In this document: positions 53,751 through 61,868 of the stretch, in pieces
Layout: the number at the start of each line of letters is the position of its first letter
How positions within the stretch are numbered: the stretch's first letter is position 1
From: CAYOUV01 sp963790075
GTDB taxonomy: Bacteria > Chloroflexota > Anaerolineae > Anaerolineales > Villigracilaceae
Direction of reading: 5' to 3'
NCBI GenBank assembly: GCA_963790075.1
Contig: CAWBNG010000007.1
Span: forward strand, 1-64,000
DNA length: 64,000 nt
Position numbers and translations under genes: made by a program
Notes under the pieces: model-generated
Database searches by the model: none
Seen by the model: the letters and a program-made list of their open reading frames with translations, nothing else
What the model was told of the DNA's origin: nothing

Positions 53751-54545
53751 TTGCCGTTGGTGCGCTTGCGCAAGATGGTTGCTTTCGAGCGCTTTTTAGC
53801 CCGGCTGATCATCGATCAACCCGACTACTGGGTGCTCAAAGGCGGGCTGGCGATTCAGTTGAGATTGGGATCTCGCGCTCGCACCACGCAGGATATTGAC
53901 TTGCTCCTACAGCAAACGATGGGTATTCCAAACATCCATCAAGCTTTGGTGAGGGCTGCGCTTTTGGACTTGAACGACTGGTTTCGCTTCGAAGTTGCCA
54001 TACCGTCCGATCCGATAAGCCAGCGTTTCTCTGTGCAAAGCCTGCTCGATGGGCGCATCTTCGAGTCCTTCCATATCGATGTGGGCATGGGCGATCCAAT
54101 GGTCGAACAGGCAGAGGTGTTATCCATGCCGGGGCTGCTGGAATTTGCTGGTATTGGGCAGACGACCATGCCCTGCTACCCAGTATCCCAGCAAATTGCC
54201 GAGAAGGTACACGCCTATACCCGTCCTTACGTCGCGGGTGACAGCACACGCGTCAAGGATTGGGTGGGCATTCTATTGCTGGCTCAACTCGGCAGCATTC
54301 ACGCCTTGACCCTGCGTGAGGCGCTCGACTTGACCTTTGATACCCGGGCAACTCACCCGTTACCATCGCGATCTCCTGATCCGCCTGCTTTCTGGTCGCG
54401 TTCATTTCACCGCCTGGCCGAACAAACCGGATTGGCGTACACTACTCTCCCCGAGGCAGTCGAGGCCATGCGCGGGTTTCTTGATCCTGTTCTCCAAAAT
54501 CAAACGAAGGGAACATGGGATCCCCTTCATTGGGGATGGCAGTAA
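53751..54545 (+). CDS. AbiEii-family nucleotidyltransferase toxin, with in-frame stop near the N-terminus
   Basis: The readable frame from TTG 53751 gives 264 residues with the AbiEii core WVLKGGLAIQLRL...TTQDIDLLL (Gly-Gly, then Asp-x-Asp) and later ISQRFSVQSLLDGRIF and QQIAEKVHAYTRP. In type IV toxin-antitoxin systems this protein modifies tRNA or other targets with nucleotides. The natural start is probably GTG 53676, overlapping abiEi, because codons from there read VNYKSGAAFRRALEGRLRNQ, a typical family N-terminus, in the same frame. After SLP there is a TGA codon at 53745-53747. Unless that is a sequencing error, the protein must start downstream. Confidence 0.75.
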   Translation: MPLVRLRKMVAFERFLARLIIDQPDYWVLKGGLAIQLRLGSRARTTQDIDLLLQQTMGIPNIHQALVRAALLDLNDWFRFEVAIPSDPISQRFSVQSLLDGRIFESFHIDVGMGDPMVEQAEVLSMPGLLEFAGIGQTTMPCYPVSQQIAEKVHAYTRPYVAGDSTRVKDWVGILLLAQLGSIHALTLREALDLTFDTRATHPLPSRSPDPPAFWSRSFHRLAEQTGLAYTTLPEAVEAMRGFLDPVLQNQTKGTWDPLHWGWQ

Positions 54546-54681
54546 CCCATCGTCCTTTCTGGTTACCGCGACCTCGCACACTCGTTCCTGGTGATTGCCG
54601 ATGGGCATCTGCGTGAATTACAATCGCTAACCATCCATCCTCGCATGCGCAACCCCCGTTACATGATACACTCCCTGAAAC

Positions 54682-54720
54682 TTCAAAATCCCCGACATCA
54701 ACGAAGACAGATCCTCTGAG
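54682..54720 (+). repeat. Imperfect 39-base repeat, copy B, right of the AbiE cassette
   Basis: Copy of 52838-52876 (about 85% identical), abutting the truncated kinase fragment at 54712-54852. Together the copies frame a 1.8-kb cassette holding abiEi and abiEii. Confidence 0.5.
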
Positions 54721-54852
54721 ACCGCAATACTTTTATCGTGACAAATCGGTCCAGCTTTTCATGATAGGCCTTGTAGACTTCCGCCATCCCCCCTTGCCTA
54801 ATAGCTCTTGGAGCTGATAATTCCCCAGTGTCTTTCCAGAATGGGTTGCCAC
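54712..54852 (-). pseudogene. Serine/threonine protein kinase, N-terminal fragment
   Basis: GTG 54852 behind GAGGAGATAGCAAA opens VATHSGKTLGNYQLQELLGK. After one extra G in the G-run it reads GGMAEVYKAYHEKLDRFVTIKVLR. This is the glycine-rich loop (LGKGGMAEVY) and the VxIK strand with the ATP-binding Lys of a Hanks-type kinase. After about 48 residues it runs out of kinase sequence into the copy-B repeat, and the rest of the kinase is absent. It is therefore the 5' stub of a disrupted gene. The remainder of 54546-54918 holds nothing else I can support. Confidence 0.65.
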
Positions 54853-54918
54853 TTTGCTATCTCCTCATCCCGGCCAAGTGAAACCATTTAGCATCAATTT
54901 ACACCGAAAACGGACGGC

Positions 54919-55413
54919 TCATTCCCGCCTCTCGGTTTGATACCGCTGGATCCCGGACACATCCAACGGCGCCAGTAACTCGAACACGGTTTGATTTAGC
55001 ACCGGGTGCCGTAAGTCCGGGGCCAGGTCCGCCAGCGGGACCAGCACGAAAGCCCGTTCATGCAGGCGCAGGTGGGGGATGCTCAGGCCGGGCTCGTCCA
55101 GGACCAGGTCGTCGTAGAACAGGATGTCCAGATCGATCCGGCGCGGACCGTTGCGGAAGGTTGGCTCGCGTCCCAGCTGCGCCTCGAGCTGTTTCAAATA
55201 CCCAAGCAGCGCCCCCGGTTCCAGGTCGGTTTCGGCCCTGACGGCCATGTTGAGGAAAGCCGGCTGGTCAGAGTACCCCCAGGGCGGCGTCTCATAGACG
55301 TGGGACTCAGCCAGCACGCGGACATCCGGCGGGAACGCCTCGAGCGCCGCGCGCAGATTGGCAGACCGGTCGCCCAGGTTTGTCCCCAAGGCTATGTAGG
55401 CAATATGCTGCAT
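54919..55413 (-). CDS. folK: 2-amino-4-hydroxy-6-hydroxymethyldihydropteridine diphosphokinase
   Basis: This 164-residue protein has all the HPPK motifs: YIALGTNLGDRSANL (residues 6-20), SHVYETPPWGYSDQPAFLN (pterin-binding region), GREPTFRNGPRRIDLDILFY and LSIPHLRLHERAFVL. It transfers pyrophosphate from ATP to 6-hydroxymethyl-7,8-dihydropterin, the step before FolP. It is transcribed away from msrB on the minus strand; the folP operon lies further downstream on the same strand, beyond AbiE. Confidence 0.96.
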   Translation of the reverse strand: MQHIAYIALGTNLGDRSANLRAALEAFPPDVRVLAESHVYETPPWGYSDQPAFLNMAVRAETDLEPGALLGYLKQLEAQLGREPTFRNGPRRIDLDILFYDDLVLDEPGLSIPHLRLHERAFVLVPLADLAPDLRHPVLNQTVFELLAPLDVSGIQRYQTERRE

Positions 55414-55541
55414 GAGATGATTATATGCCAGTCGAGGGGATTATGAAATCCGGTTGCTGACGATCCTGACCGCCAGCAGATGTAAGATTTATCATTTTAG
55501 CTGCACCTATTAAGTACACTTACCAGCGACAGGAGCATGTG

Positions 55542-55988
55542 ATGAAACCTTATACCAAACCATCCGACAAGGAACTGCGTGAGCGGCTCACGCCCCAACA
55601 GTACCAGGTCACCCAGCACGCAGAGACCGAGCGACCTTTCCAGAACGAATATTGGGACAATGACCGGCCAGGCATTTATGTCGATGTGGTTTCGGGAGAA
55701 CCGCTCTTCAGCTCGCTTGATAAGTACGACGCGGGCTGCGGCTGGCCGAGCTTCACCCAACCCCTGGAAACAGACAACTTAAACACGCACATGGATTTCA
55801 AGCTGATCATGCCGCGCACTGAGGTACGCTCAAAGAACGCAAACTCGCACCTGGGTCACGTCTTCGATGACGGCCCGGCTCCGACCGGCCTGCGTTACTG
55901 CATCAACTCGGCCGCGCTGCGCTTCATCCCGCGTAAAAAGCTGGAAGAGGAAGGCTACGGCGAATACCATCAGTTGTTCGAAAAATAA
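55542..55988 (+). CDS. msrB: Peptide-methionine (R)-S-oxide reductase MsrB
   Basis: ATG 55542 behind AGGAG gives 148 residues. The MsrB motifs are GCGWPSFTQP and GHVFDDGPAPTGLRYCINSA, with the catalytic Cys in RYCINS. The usual four zinc cysteines (two CxxC) are missing; the region reads GIYVDVVSGEPLF. It is therefore the zinc-free form, and the recycling Cys may be the one in GCGWPS. It repairs methionine-R-sulfoxide in proteins. Followed by a strong terminator. Confidence 0.93.
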   Translation: MKPYTKPSDKELRERLTPQQYQVTQHAETERPFQNEYWDNDRPGIYVDVVSGEPLFSSLDKYDAGCGWPSFTQPLETDNLNTHMDFKLIMPRTEVRSKNANSHLGHVFDDGPAPTGLRYCINSAALRFIPRKKLEEEGYGEYHQLFEK

Positions 55989-56011
55989 ATTCGAATCGCG
56001 AGCAAAACGGA

Positions 56012-56039
56012 TTGCTCCGGAAAATTTCCGGAGCATTTT
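56012..56039 (+). terminator. Rho-independent terminator after msrB
   Basis: TGCTCCGGAAA / TTTCCGGAGCA stem followed by TTTTTA, 24 bases after the msrB stop. Confidence 0.8.
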
Positions 56040-56208
56040 TATTTTCCAGATCCGCTTTCGTGGTTGAATTCCAGCCCGATTTCATCTATACTGAAATTCA
56101 TCCAATTTGTCGCAGATATCCCCAAGCCGGGACAAGCACCTGCAATCGTCCAGATTGATGCTCAGGGTATCGCGACGCATTACCTTGGCAGTCCAGATAG
56201 GAGCAAGG

Positions 56209-57540
56209 ATGTCCCAACTCTTAATCCCCGTACTGGTTGCGCTTTTCATTTTGGGTTCCGGCTGCAGCCCAGACCGGGGCACAGCAGCGCCGGTCAACTC
56301 AGCCGTCCCGCCGCTTGCCGCGACGCAGACCACCAAGCCACCAGATCCCACCCCCAGTCCCTCCCAGACCACCATCCCCCTGCCCGAACACCGTATCGCC
56401 ATCCGCCTGGTGGATGGGGTGGGCGAGTTCTTCGATAAAGAAACCGGCCAGACCTTCGTCCCGCGTGGCGCCAACTATATGCACTCGGCCCAGCAAATCA
56501 TGGCCTGGGGCGAGCAACGCTACCAGGACGCAACCTTCGCCACCGACCAATACGACGCTGAGGCGGCAGGCGCGGCGTTGCAGCGCATGCACGCACTGGG
56601 CTACAACGTGGTGCGCGTCTTCCTGACCAATTCCGTCACTGGATTCGTCGGGAACGAGACGGATTTCCGGCCCGGCTACGTCGACAACCTGGCCGACTTC
56701 CTGCGTAAAGCCGCTGCGAACGAGGTCTACGTCATCTTCACGCTCGACTGGCTACCCGGCGGTCACTACGGCGAACTCCAAAACCGCTACTGCTGCGAGA
56801 CCTTCACGTCCACCAATGTGCAGCTGCTCACACCCGGCGGCGTCGACGCGCACGGCATGGTCTTCGCGGATTTGTATCGTGCGCTGGTCGAGCGAGGCGC
56901 GCCGATCGAAAACATCTTCTCCTTCGAACTGCGCAATGAAGTCTACTTTTCCAACGCTGACCCGCCCTTCACGCTGACCCAAATGGTCACAACTGCCAAT
57001 GGAAAAACCTATGACATGACCTCCGCTGCCGACCGCCAGGCGATGATCGACGAGGGATTGGTCTATTACATCGACCGGGCGCGGGCGCTGATACTGGAGA
57101 CTGATCCAACTGCGCTGGTGTCAGTCGGCTTCTTCGTCCCGCAAGGACCGATCCCCGTCAACGTGGGCGATCCGCGGCTGGTGGCGACCGAACCTGCCAT
57201 CTGGCAATCTTCGGCGGATTTCATCGACCTGCATGCCTATCCCGGCTTTTCGCTTGACCTGGCCGGGCACGTCACCAACTTCGGTATCAAGGACATGCAA
57301 GCCAAGCCAATCATCCTGGGCGAATTCGGAGCCTTTCACCAGAACTACGCTTCGGCGGCGCAGGGAGCGCGGGCGCTGGCCCGCTGGCAGGCAGAATCTT
57401 GCCAGTACGGCTTCGATGGTTGGCTGGTCTGGCAGTGGGACACCGCCGAAGACCAGGCGCTGTGGAATGCGATCAGTGCCGACGAGGCGATTGCCAAAGC
57501 GCTGGCGCCCTCTTTGCATCCGGATCCATGCCAGCCTTGA
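56209..57540 (+). CDS. Cellulase-like (GH5-type) secreted lipoprotein
   Basis: ATG 56209, 4 bases after AGGAGC, gives 443 residues. A signal peptide ends FILGSGC (lipobox Cys), followed by a Thr/Pro/Ser linker of about 45 residues. The domain begins TFVPRGANYMHSAQQIM, the start of a GH-A TIM barrel. It has LGYNVVRVFLTNSV, FSFELRNEVYFSN with the acid/base Glu (NE), IDLHAYPGFS, and ILGEFGAFHQN with the nucleophile Glu. Such enzymes cut beta-mannan, cellulose or related glycans outside the cell. The substrate is not decided; no transporter is adjacent. Confidence 0.85.
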   Translation: MSQLLIPVLVALFILGSGCSPDRGTAAPVNSAVPPLAATQTTKPPDPTPSPSQTTIPLPEHRIAIRLVDGVGEFFDKETGQTFVPRGANYMHSAQQIMAWGEQRYQDATFATDQYDAEAAGAALQRMHALGYNVVRVFLTNSVTGFVGNETDFRPGYVDNLADFLRKAAANEVYVIFTLDWLPGGHYGELQNRYCCETFTSTNVQLLTPGGVDAHGMVFADLYRALVERGAPIENIFSFELRNEVYFSNADPPFTLTQMVTTANGKTYDMTSAADRQAMIDEGLVYYIDRARALILETDPTALVSVGFFVPQGPIPVNVGDPRLVATEPAIWQSSADFIDLHAYPGFSLDLAGHVTNFGIKDMQAKPIILGEFGAFHQNYASAAQGARALARWQAESCQYGFDGWLVWQWDTAEDQALWNAISADEAIAKALAPSLHPDPCQP

Positions 57541-57565
57541 GCCGCTGGTGAAAATCAAACCGTCA

Positions 57566-58414
57566 TCAGGGCGTGCAGGCCGGACCGGTTGCGCCGACCG
57601 GGCAGGGGGAGATGCACTCCGACGCGCCGGTCAGGGAATTGGTGATCAGGCAGCCGGTCGCTTTCTGACCATTCGACGGCTCTCCTGTTTTTCCCGGCAG
57701 CGGTTGGGCATCGCTTTCGTGGACCGGTAATTCGTCCACCGTAAAATTCACCTCAAAAGCGATGATCGAGACCCAGCAGGTCCCCTTCCCATTCGGGTTG
57801 AGCACTTCAAGCCAGTTCCCCTGCGCGTTGCGGCCGACGACTTCGGCCATTACTCCCTCTGGGACGAAACCGGCCTCATTGAAATTCGTGCCCGCCCCGG
57901 CGCGACAGTTGGCATTTTTCGTCGAAAGTGCCTGCCAGTTCTGCTTGGTAGGCTTGAGGCCGGGAACGGTCTGGATCGAAATCGGTCCCGGTTCGGCCGC
58001 CAGGGTCTCACCCACGGTCACATCGATCGAGACGCTGGGGCTGAACTGGTCGTCCGCGCTTTTAGCGCGCGCCTGGATCTTGTAATCACCGGCGGCCGGC
58101 GGCGTCCAAGGCACTTCGGTGTAGAACCTGGTCCCATCACCCGACCCCGAACCGGTCATGCTGGGCGCGAACAGACCGAGCAGGCTGCCGTTGATCAGCA
58201 CTTCAAAATCTTCGATGCCAGTAGAACTGATACCCTCGAGTTTAATAGTAATGGAGCCAAGCGACAGAGTGTCGCCGTCCGATGGTTCAAGGATGCTGAC
58301 GTCGTGCGGAGGGGGCAGGGGCGTGGTACCCGGCTGAGGCATGTCACAACTGACTAGCAAGACAGCCAGGCTGACAAAAACAACAAGAAACATTAGGTCT
58401 TTTGTCTGCTTCAC
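57566..58414 (-). CDS. Lipoprotein with Ig-like and SH3b domains
   Basis: The 282-residue protein has a lipoprotein signal peptide ending VLLVSC (Cys at about 24). An Ig-like beta domain at about 40-135 (ISILEPSDGDTLSLGSITIK-like segment; DYKIQARAKSADDQ) follows, then an SH3b-type domain at about 165-225 (NCRAGAGTNFNEAGFV; GNWLEVLNPNGKGTCWV). A Cys-rich C-terminus follows. It probably binds cell-wall peptides or glycans at the surface. It converges with the GH5-like gene. Confidence 0.75.
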   Translation of the reverse strand: MKQTKDLMFLVVFVSLAVLLVSCDMPQPGTTPLPPPHDVSILEPSDGDTLSLGSITIKLEGISSTGIEDFEVLINGSLLGLFAPSMTGSGSGDGTRFYTEVPWTPPAAGDYKIQARAKSADDQFSPSVSIDVTVGETLAAEPGPISIQTVPGLKPTKQNWQALSTKNANCRAGAGTNFNEAGFVPEGVMAEVVGRNAQGNWLEVLNPNGKGTCWVSIIAFEVNFTVDELPVHESDAQPLPGKTGEPSNGQKATGCLITNSLTGASECISPCPVGATGPACTP

Positions 58415-58569
58415 GAGAACACACTCCCTTCAGCTAAAACCTATACCGGCACGATGAGCAGAGTCATTTCCCCCCCAAAAAAAATATACAATGTTTTTGC
58501 GTGCCCAAAAGCCCATCAACAGACCAGAGATTGGGGATAGCGTAGCGGTTTTGACGCATTAATTGGACG

Positions 58570-58598
58570 TTGAATTCCGTCTTGTATTACACTATACT
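58570..58598 (+). promoter_or_regulatory. Sigma-70-type promoter of the DUF1801 gene
   Basis: TTGAAT and TATACT are separated by exactly 17 bases. It lies 82 bases before the start codon at 58681. The rest of 58415-58680 shows no gene. Confidence 0.65.
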
Positions 58599-58680
58599 TG
58601 ATTTTACATAATTTCCCAAACCCATGCTCCAGGCACCTGCTCTGTCACCCACAAGATCTGTAAGTTGCCGAAACAAAAGG

Positions 58681-59076
58681 ATGATCGTGGAAACAAAAAG
58701 ACCATCTCCCAAAGACATCGACGCCTATATCGCTGGCTTTCCCCAAGACGTGCAGGTGATATTGCAGGAACTGCGGGCAGTAATCAAAGCAGCGGCACCT
58801 CAGGCGGAAGAGACCATCAGTTATCAAATTCCCACCTTTAGGTTAAAAGGCAATTTGGTGCATTTCGCCGCCCATAAAAATCACATCGGCTTCTATCCGA
58901 CCTCATCCGGGATCGAGCACTTCAAAGACGAACTGGCTGTTTACAAAATGGCCAGAGGCACGGTCAGATTTCCCCTGGATCGACCGCTGCCATTGGGTTT
59001 AATCAGCAAAATTGTAAAATTTAGGGTAAAGGAAAATCTAGAAAGGGCACTTGCAAAATCAAGAGACAAAAAATAA
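58681..59076 (+). CDS. DUF1801-family protein (YdhG-like)
   Basis: ATG 58681 behind AAAAGG gives 131 residues. It shows DIDAYIAGFPQDVQVILQEL, AAPQAEETISYQIPTFRLKG and LVHFAAHKNHIGFYPTSSGI, the core of DUF1801 proteins, and ends in a lysine-rich tail. The family fold resembles frataxin-like or YjbR-type proteins. A role in iron handling has been proposed for a Bacillus relative. It is a single gene with its own promoter and terminator. Confidence 0.88.
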   Translation: MIVETKRPSPKDIDAYIAGFPQDVQVILQELRAVIKAAAPQAEETISYQIPTFRLKGNLVHFAAHKNHIGFYPTSSGIEHFKDELAVYKMARGTVRFPLDRPLPLGLISKIVKFRVKENLERALAKSRDKK

Positions 59077-59079
59077 ATA

Positions 59080-59116
59080 CACTGCCCCGGAATTTATCCG
59101 GGGCAGTGTTCTTTTT
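59080..59116. terminator. Bidirectional terminator between DUF1801 and thiolase genes
   Basis: 11-bp stem CACTGCCCCGG / CCGGGGCAGTG with a 7-base loop, then TTCTTTTT on the plus strand. It overlaps the last bases of the convergent thiolase gene. Confidence 0.8.
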
Positions 59117-60257
59117 ATACTCTTTCGATGATCGTGGCGGTAGCCTGGCCGTGACCGGCGCACATGGTCACCAGCCCATACTGCGCCTGGCGCCGCTCCA
59201 GCTCATGGATCATTTTGGTCAGCAGGATCGCGCCCGTCGCACCGACCGGGTGCCCGTGGGCAATGGCGCCGCCGTTGGGATTGACCCTGTCCAGATCGGG
59301 TCGCAGTTCTTTGGCCCAGGCCAGCACCACGCTGGCGAAAGCCTCGTTGATCTCGATCAGGTCCATCTGGTCCAAGGTCAAACCAGCTTTCTGGAGCGCC
59401 ATTTGTGTTGCTGGAATGGGACCATCCAGCATCAGCACCGGGTCGGTGCCGACCACGATACGGGTCACCAAGCGCGCCATCGGCGTCAGGTTGTAGCGCC
59501 CAACCGCAGACGGTGAAGCCAGCACCAGCGCGGCGGCTCCATCGCTGATCTGGCTGGCGTTGGCGGCCGTGACCACGCCGTCCGCTTTGAAGGCCGGTTT
59601 GAGCGCGCGCATCTTCTCGCGGTCGGGCGGCATGCGCACCCCCTGGTCGACGGTGAAGGATCCCCCATCCGGCAGCTCAGCGGGGACGATCTGTCCCTCG
59701 AAGTAGCCTTTCTGGATCGCGTTCCCGGCACGGATATGACTCTCGTACGAGAAGTCGTCCAGTTCATCGCGCGTCAGGTTCCATTTTTCAGCCATCATTT
59801 CGGCGCTGGTGCCCTGATGCACCAGCTTGTAGGGAAAATCCTGCGGCCACTCGGCCGGATAGTCGGCACCGATCGGCTGGTGCGACATCATCTCGGTCCC
59901 GCCCGCCACGACGATCTCCATGTCGCCGGCCAGGATGGCCTGCGCCCCGAAATGAACTGCCTGCTGGCTGGAGCTGCACATGCGGTTCATGGTCACAGCC
60001 GGGACCTTGGGCGGGAAACCGGCCTTGAGCGCCGCCAGCCGCGCCAGGTTGGCCCCCTGGTCCCCGACCGGTGTGACGCAGCCCCACAGCACGTCTTCCA
60101 CACGCTCGGGTAATACCCCTGCCCGGCGGACGGCTTCAGCCATCACCAGCGCAGCCAGGTCAAGCGGCAGGTAATGGTGCAGCGCCCCACCCGGTTTGCC
60201 CACCCCGATGGCCGTGCGTACAGCGGAAACGACGAAAACCTCACTTGGATTGTCCAT
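59115..60257 (-). CDS. Thiolase-family acetyl-CoA C-acyltransferase
   Basis: This 380-residue thiolase has the first-step nucleophile Cys94 in MNRMCSSSQQAVH. GGTEMMSHQPI, NGGAIAHGHPVGATGA (base His) and MCAGHGQATATII with the second Cys follow. It condenses or cleaves acyl-CoA and acetyl-CoA, either in fatty-acid oxidation or in acetoacetyl-CoA formation. The start at 60257 lacks a strong ribosome binding site but begins with family-like EVFVVSAVRTAIG. No other beta-oxidation gene is adjacent. Confidence 0.95.
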   Translation of the reverse strand: MDNPSEVFVVSAVRTAIGVGKPGGALHHYLPLDLAALVMAEAVRRAGVLPERVEDVLWGCVTPVGDQGANLARLAALKAGFPPKVPAVTMNRMCSSSQQAVHFGAQAILAGDMEIVVAGGTEMMSHQPIGADYPAEWPQDFPYKLVHQGTSAEMMAEKWNLTRDELDDFSYESHIRAGNAIQKGYFEGQIVPAELPDGGSFTVDQGVRMPPDREKMRALKPAFKADGVVTAANASQISDGAAALVLASPSAVGRYNLTPMARLVTRIVVGTDPVLMLDGPIPATQMALQKAGLTLDQMDLIEINEAFASVVLAWAKELRPDLDRVNPNGGAIAHGHPVGATGAILLTKMIHELERRQAQYGLVTMCAGHGQATATIIERV

Positions 60258-60302
60258 CTCTCCCTCCGAATCGAAACCCGCAAAGTTGAATGCCTGGCAA
60301 GC

Positions 60303-60743
60303 TCAGCCGATCTTATGCTCCTCGGCGTGCTCGGTTACCACAGCGTGCATCCAGCCGGCAATGCGCCGGTTGTCGTAAGCGTTTTCGGGCAGCTCGGCCA
60401 CCAGGTCGAGCCATGCTTCGCGCAGGTTCTCGTAATGCGCCAGCAGGTCGTCCTGGGTCCAGGTCTCGAAGCGCCGGACGGCTTCAATGTTGAAGGCATC
60501 CACGTCGTATTCGCGCTTGGGTAGTTCAGCGTTGTCCAGGATGGAGGCCACGATCTGCAGCCCCTCCTCCCACCAGGCGCAGATATGTGCCAGCAGGTCG
60601 TGCAGGCTGGGATATCCCTGGCGTTCTAAAAATGCACGCTGTTCATCTGATGAGAGCCGCTGGTAAGCGGCGATATACTGTCCCCACTCTTTCTGCAGGC
60701 AATCCAACAGCATTTGCCGGGTGAGCTTGATTTCTTTTGACAT
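60303..60743 (-). CDS. DinB-like four-helix protein (ClbS/DfsB type)
   Basis: This 146-residue all-helical protein shows LHDLLAHICAWWEEG with His near residue 52 and HAVVTEHAEEHKIG at the C-terminus, two of the three metal His of the DinB fold. LSSDEQRAFLERQGYPS is the loop before the first motif. Relatives include ClbS, which protects against colibactin, and thiol transferases. The specific role is unknown. It is 18 bases after the homoserine dehydrogenase gene and before thiolase on the same strand. Confidence 0.75.
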   Translation of the reverse strand: MSKEIKLTRQMLLDCLQKEWGQYIAAYQRLSSDEQRAFLERQGYPSLHDLLAHICAWWEEGLQIVASILDNAELPKREYDVDAFNIEAVRRFETWTQDDLLAHYENLREAWLDLVAELPENAYDNRRIAGWMHAVVTEHAEEHKIG

Positions 60744-60761
60744 GTGTCCCTCTTACAAAAT

Positions 60762-61787
60762 TCAACGCGTCACGGCGTTGATGAAATCGGCCAGCAGGCC
60801 GTAGGCTGTGGTATGCGGGCCTGGATCAGCCTCGACGATTGATAACTCGCCCAGCACATCGGTCGTGAACTGGACGATGGAGGTCGAGCCTTCCACGCTG
60901 TACAGCGGCGATGAGACCGGCACCAGTTCCGGCGCGACGCGCCCGGTCACCGCCCCGGACTCCTTTTGAGCCGAACAGACCAGCTTGATGCGTTTGCCCT
61001 GGCTTTTAGCCTTGGCGACCATCTCCGGCGTAATGGCCCGGATGCCGGTACGTTCGACCTGCTGGGGCGTAAACGGGGCGTCCATCAGTACCGTGACCAA
61101 AGCCGCGACCTTAATGGCCGCGTCCCAGCCGTCGACATCGGCCGAGGGATCGGTTTCGGCCAGGCCAATCTCCTGGCAATAACTGAGTGCCTGGTCGAAC
61201 GATTCGCCCTCTTCCATGCGGGTCAGGATCAGGTTGGTGGTCGAATTGAGCACGCCTCGGAAGGACTTCAACTGCGCCGCCGGGATGGCTTCACGGAAGA
61301 GCGAGAAGATCGGCGCGCCGTCCATCACGGTAGATTCAAAGTAGAACTTCTTGCCCATTTTTTCGGCCAGCGCCGTCAGTTCGCGGTAGCCATGCACCAC
61401 TGTGCCCTTATTGGCGGTGCAGACATGCATCCCCGCTTTCAGCGCCGCGCGGACGTGGTCGATCGCCGGCTGGCCGCTGGCATGATTGACGGGCGTGTTC
61501 TCGAACAACACGTCCGCGCCGCACTTTTGGATGAAATCCTGCGCATCAGCAATCAGGGTCTTGGTGACCAGGTTGAGCGACTGGCCATTGCGGATCAGGC
61601 CCAGTGCGCCGGTCAGGTCGACCCCGCTGGGATTGGCCAGCGAACCATGCCGGGCGGTGGCGATACCGGTCACGCTGAAGGTGAGATCGTAACGTCCCTG
61701 CAGTTCATCGCGCTTGCGCAGCAGTAACTGCGCCAGTGCGCGCCCGACGTTGCCAAAACCGAGAAAGGCCAGTTTGTAATGAGTCAT
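60762..61787 (-). CDS. Homoserine dehydrogenase
   Basis: ATG 61787 behind GGAGA gives 341 residues. The NAD(P) motif is LAFLGFGNVGRALAQLLL; VCTANKGTVVHGYREL, VLNSTTNLILTRMEEGESF and LAETDPSADVDGWDAA carry the substrate-binding and catalytic Lys and Asp/Glu. No C-terminal ACT domain is present, so threonine feedback is not evident. It reduces aspartate semialdehyde to homoserine on the way to threonine and methionine. Related enzymes of this length also act without ACT. Confidence 0.92.
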   Translation of the reverse strand: MTHYKLAFLGFGNVGRALAQLLLRKRDELQGRYDLTFSVTGIATARHGSLANPSGVDLTGALGLIRNGQSLNLVTKTLIADAQDFIQKCGADVLFENTPVNHASGQPAIDHVRAALKAGMHVCTANKGTVVHGYRELTALAEKMGKKFYFESTVMDGAPIFSLFREAIPAAQLKSFRGVLNSTTNLILTRMEEGESFDQALSYCQEIGLAETDPSADVDGWDAAIKVAALVTVLMDAPFTPQQVERTGIRAITPEMVAKAKSQGKRIKLVCSAQKESGAVTGRVAPELVPVSSPLYSVEGSTSIVQFTTDVLGELSIVEADPGPHTTAYGLLADFINAVTR

Positions 61788-61834
61788 CGACGTCTCCAAA
61801 AATGGGGTGAATAAATTGTAACACGGCATTAAAT

Positions 61835-61864
61835 ACCGAGACGCACCTTTGGGTGCGTCTCGGT
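61835..61864 (-). terminator. Terminator after the topoisomerase subunit gene
   Basis: A perfect 13-bp stem ACCGAGACGCACC with loop TTTG lies 4 bases after the stop of the topoisomerase gene on the minus strand, followed by ATTTA. Confidence 0.7.
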
Positions 61865-61868
61865 GCGC

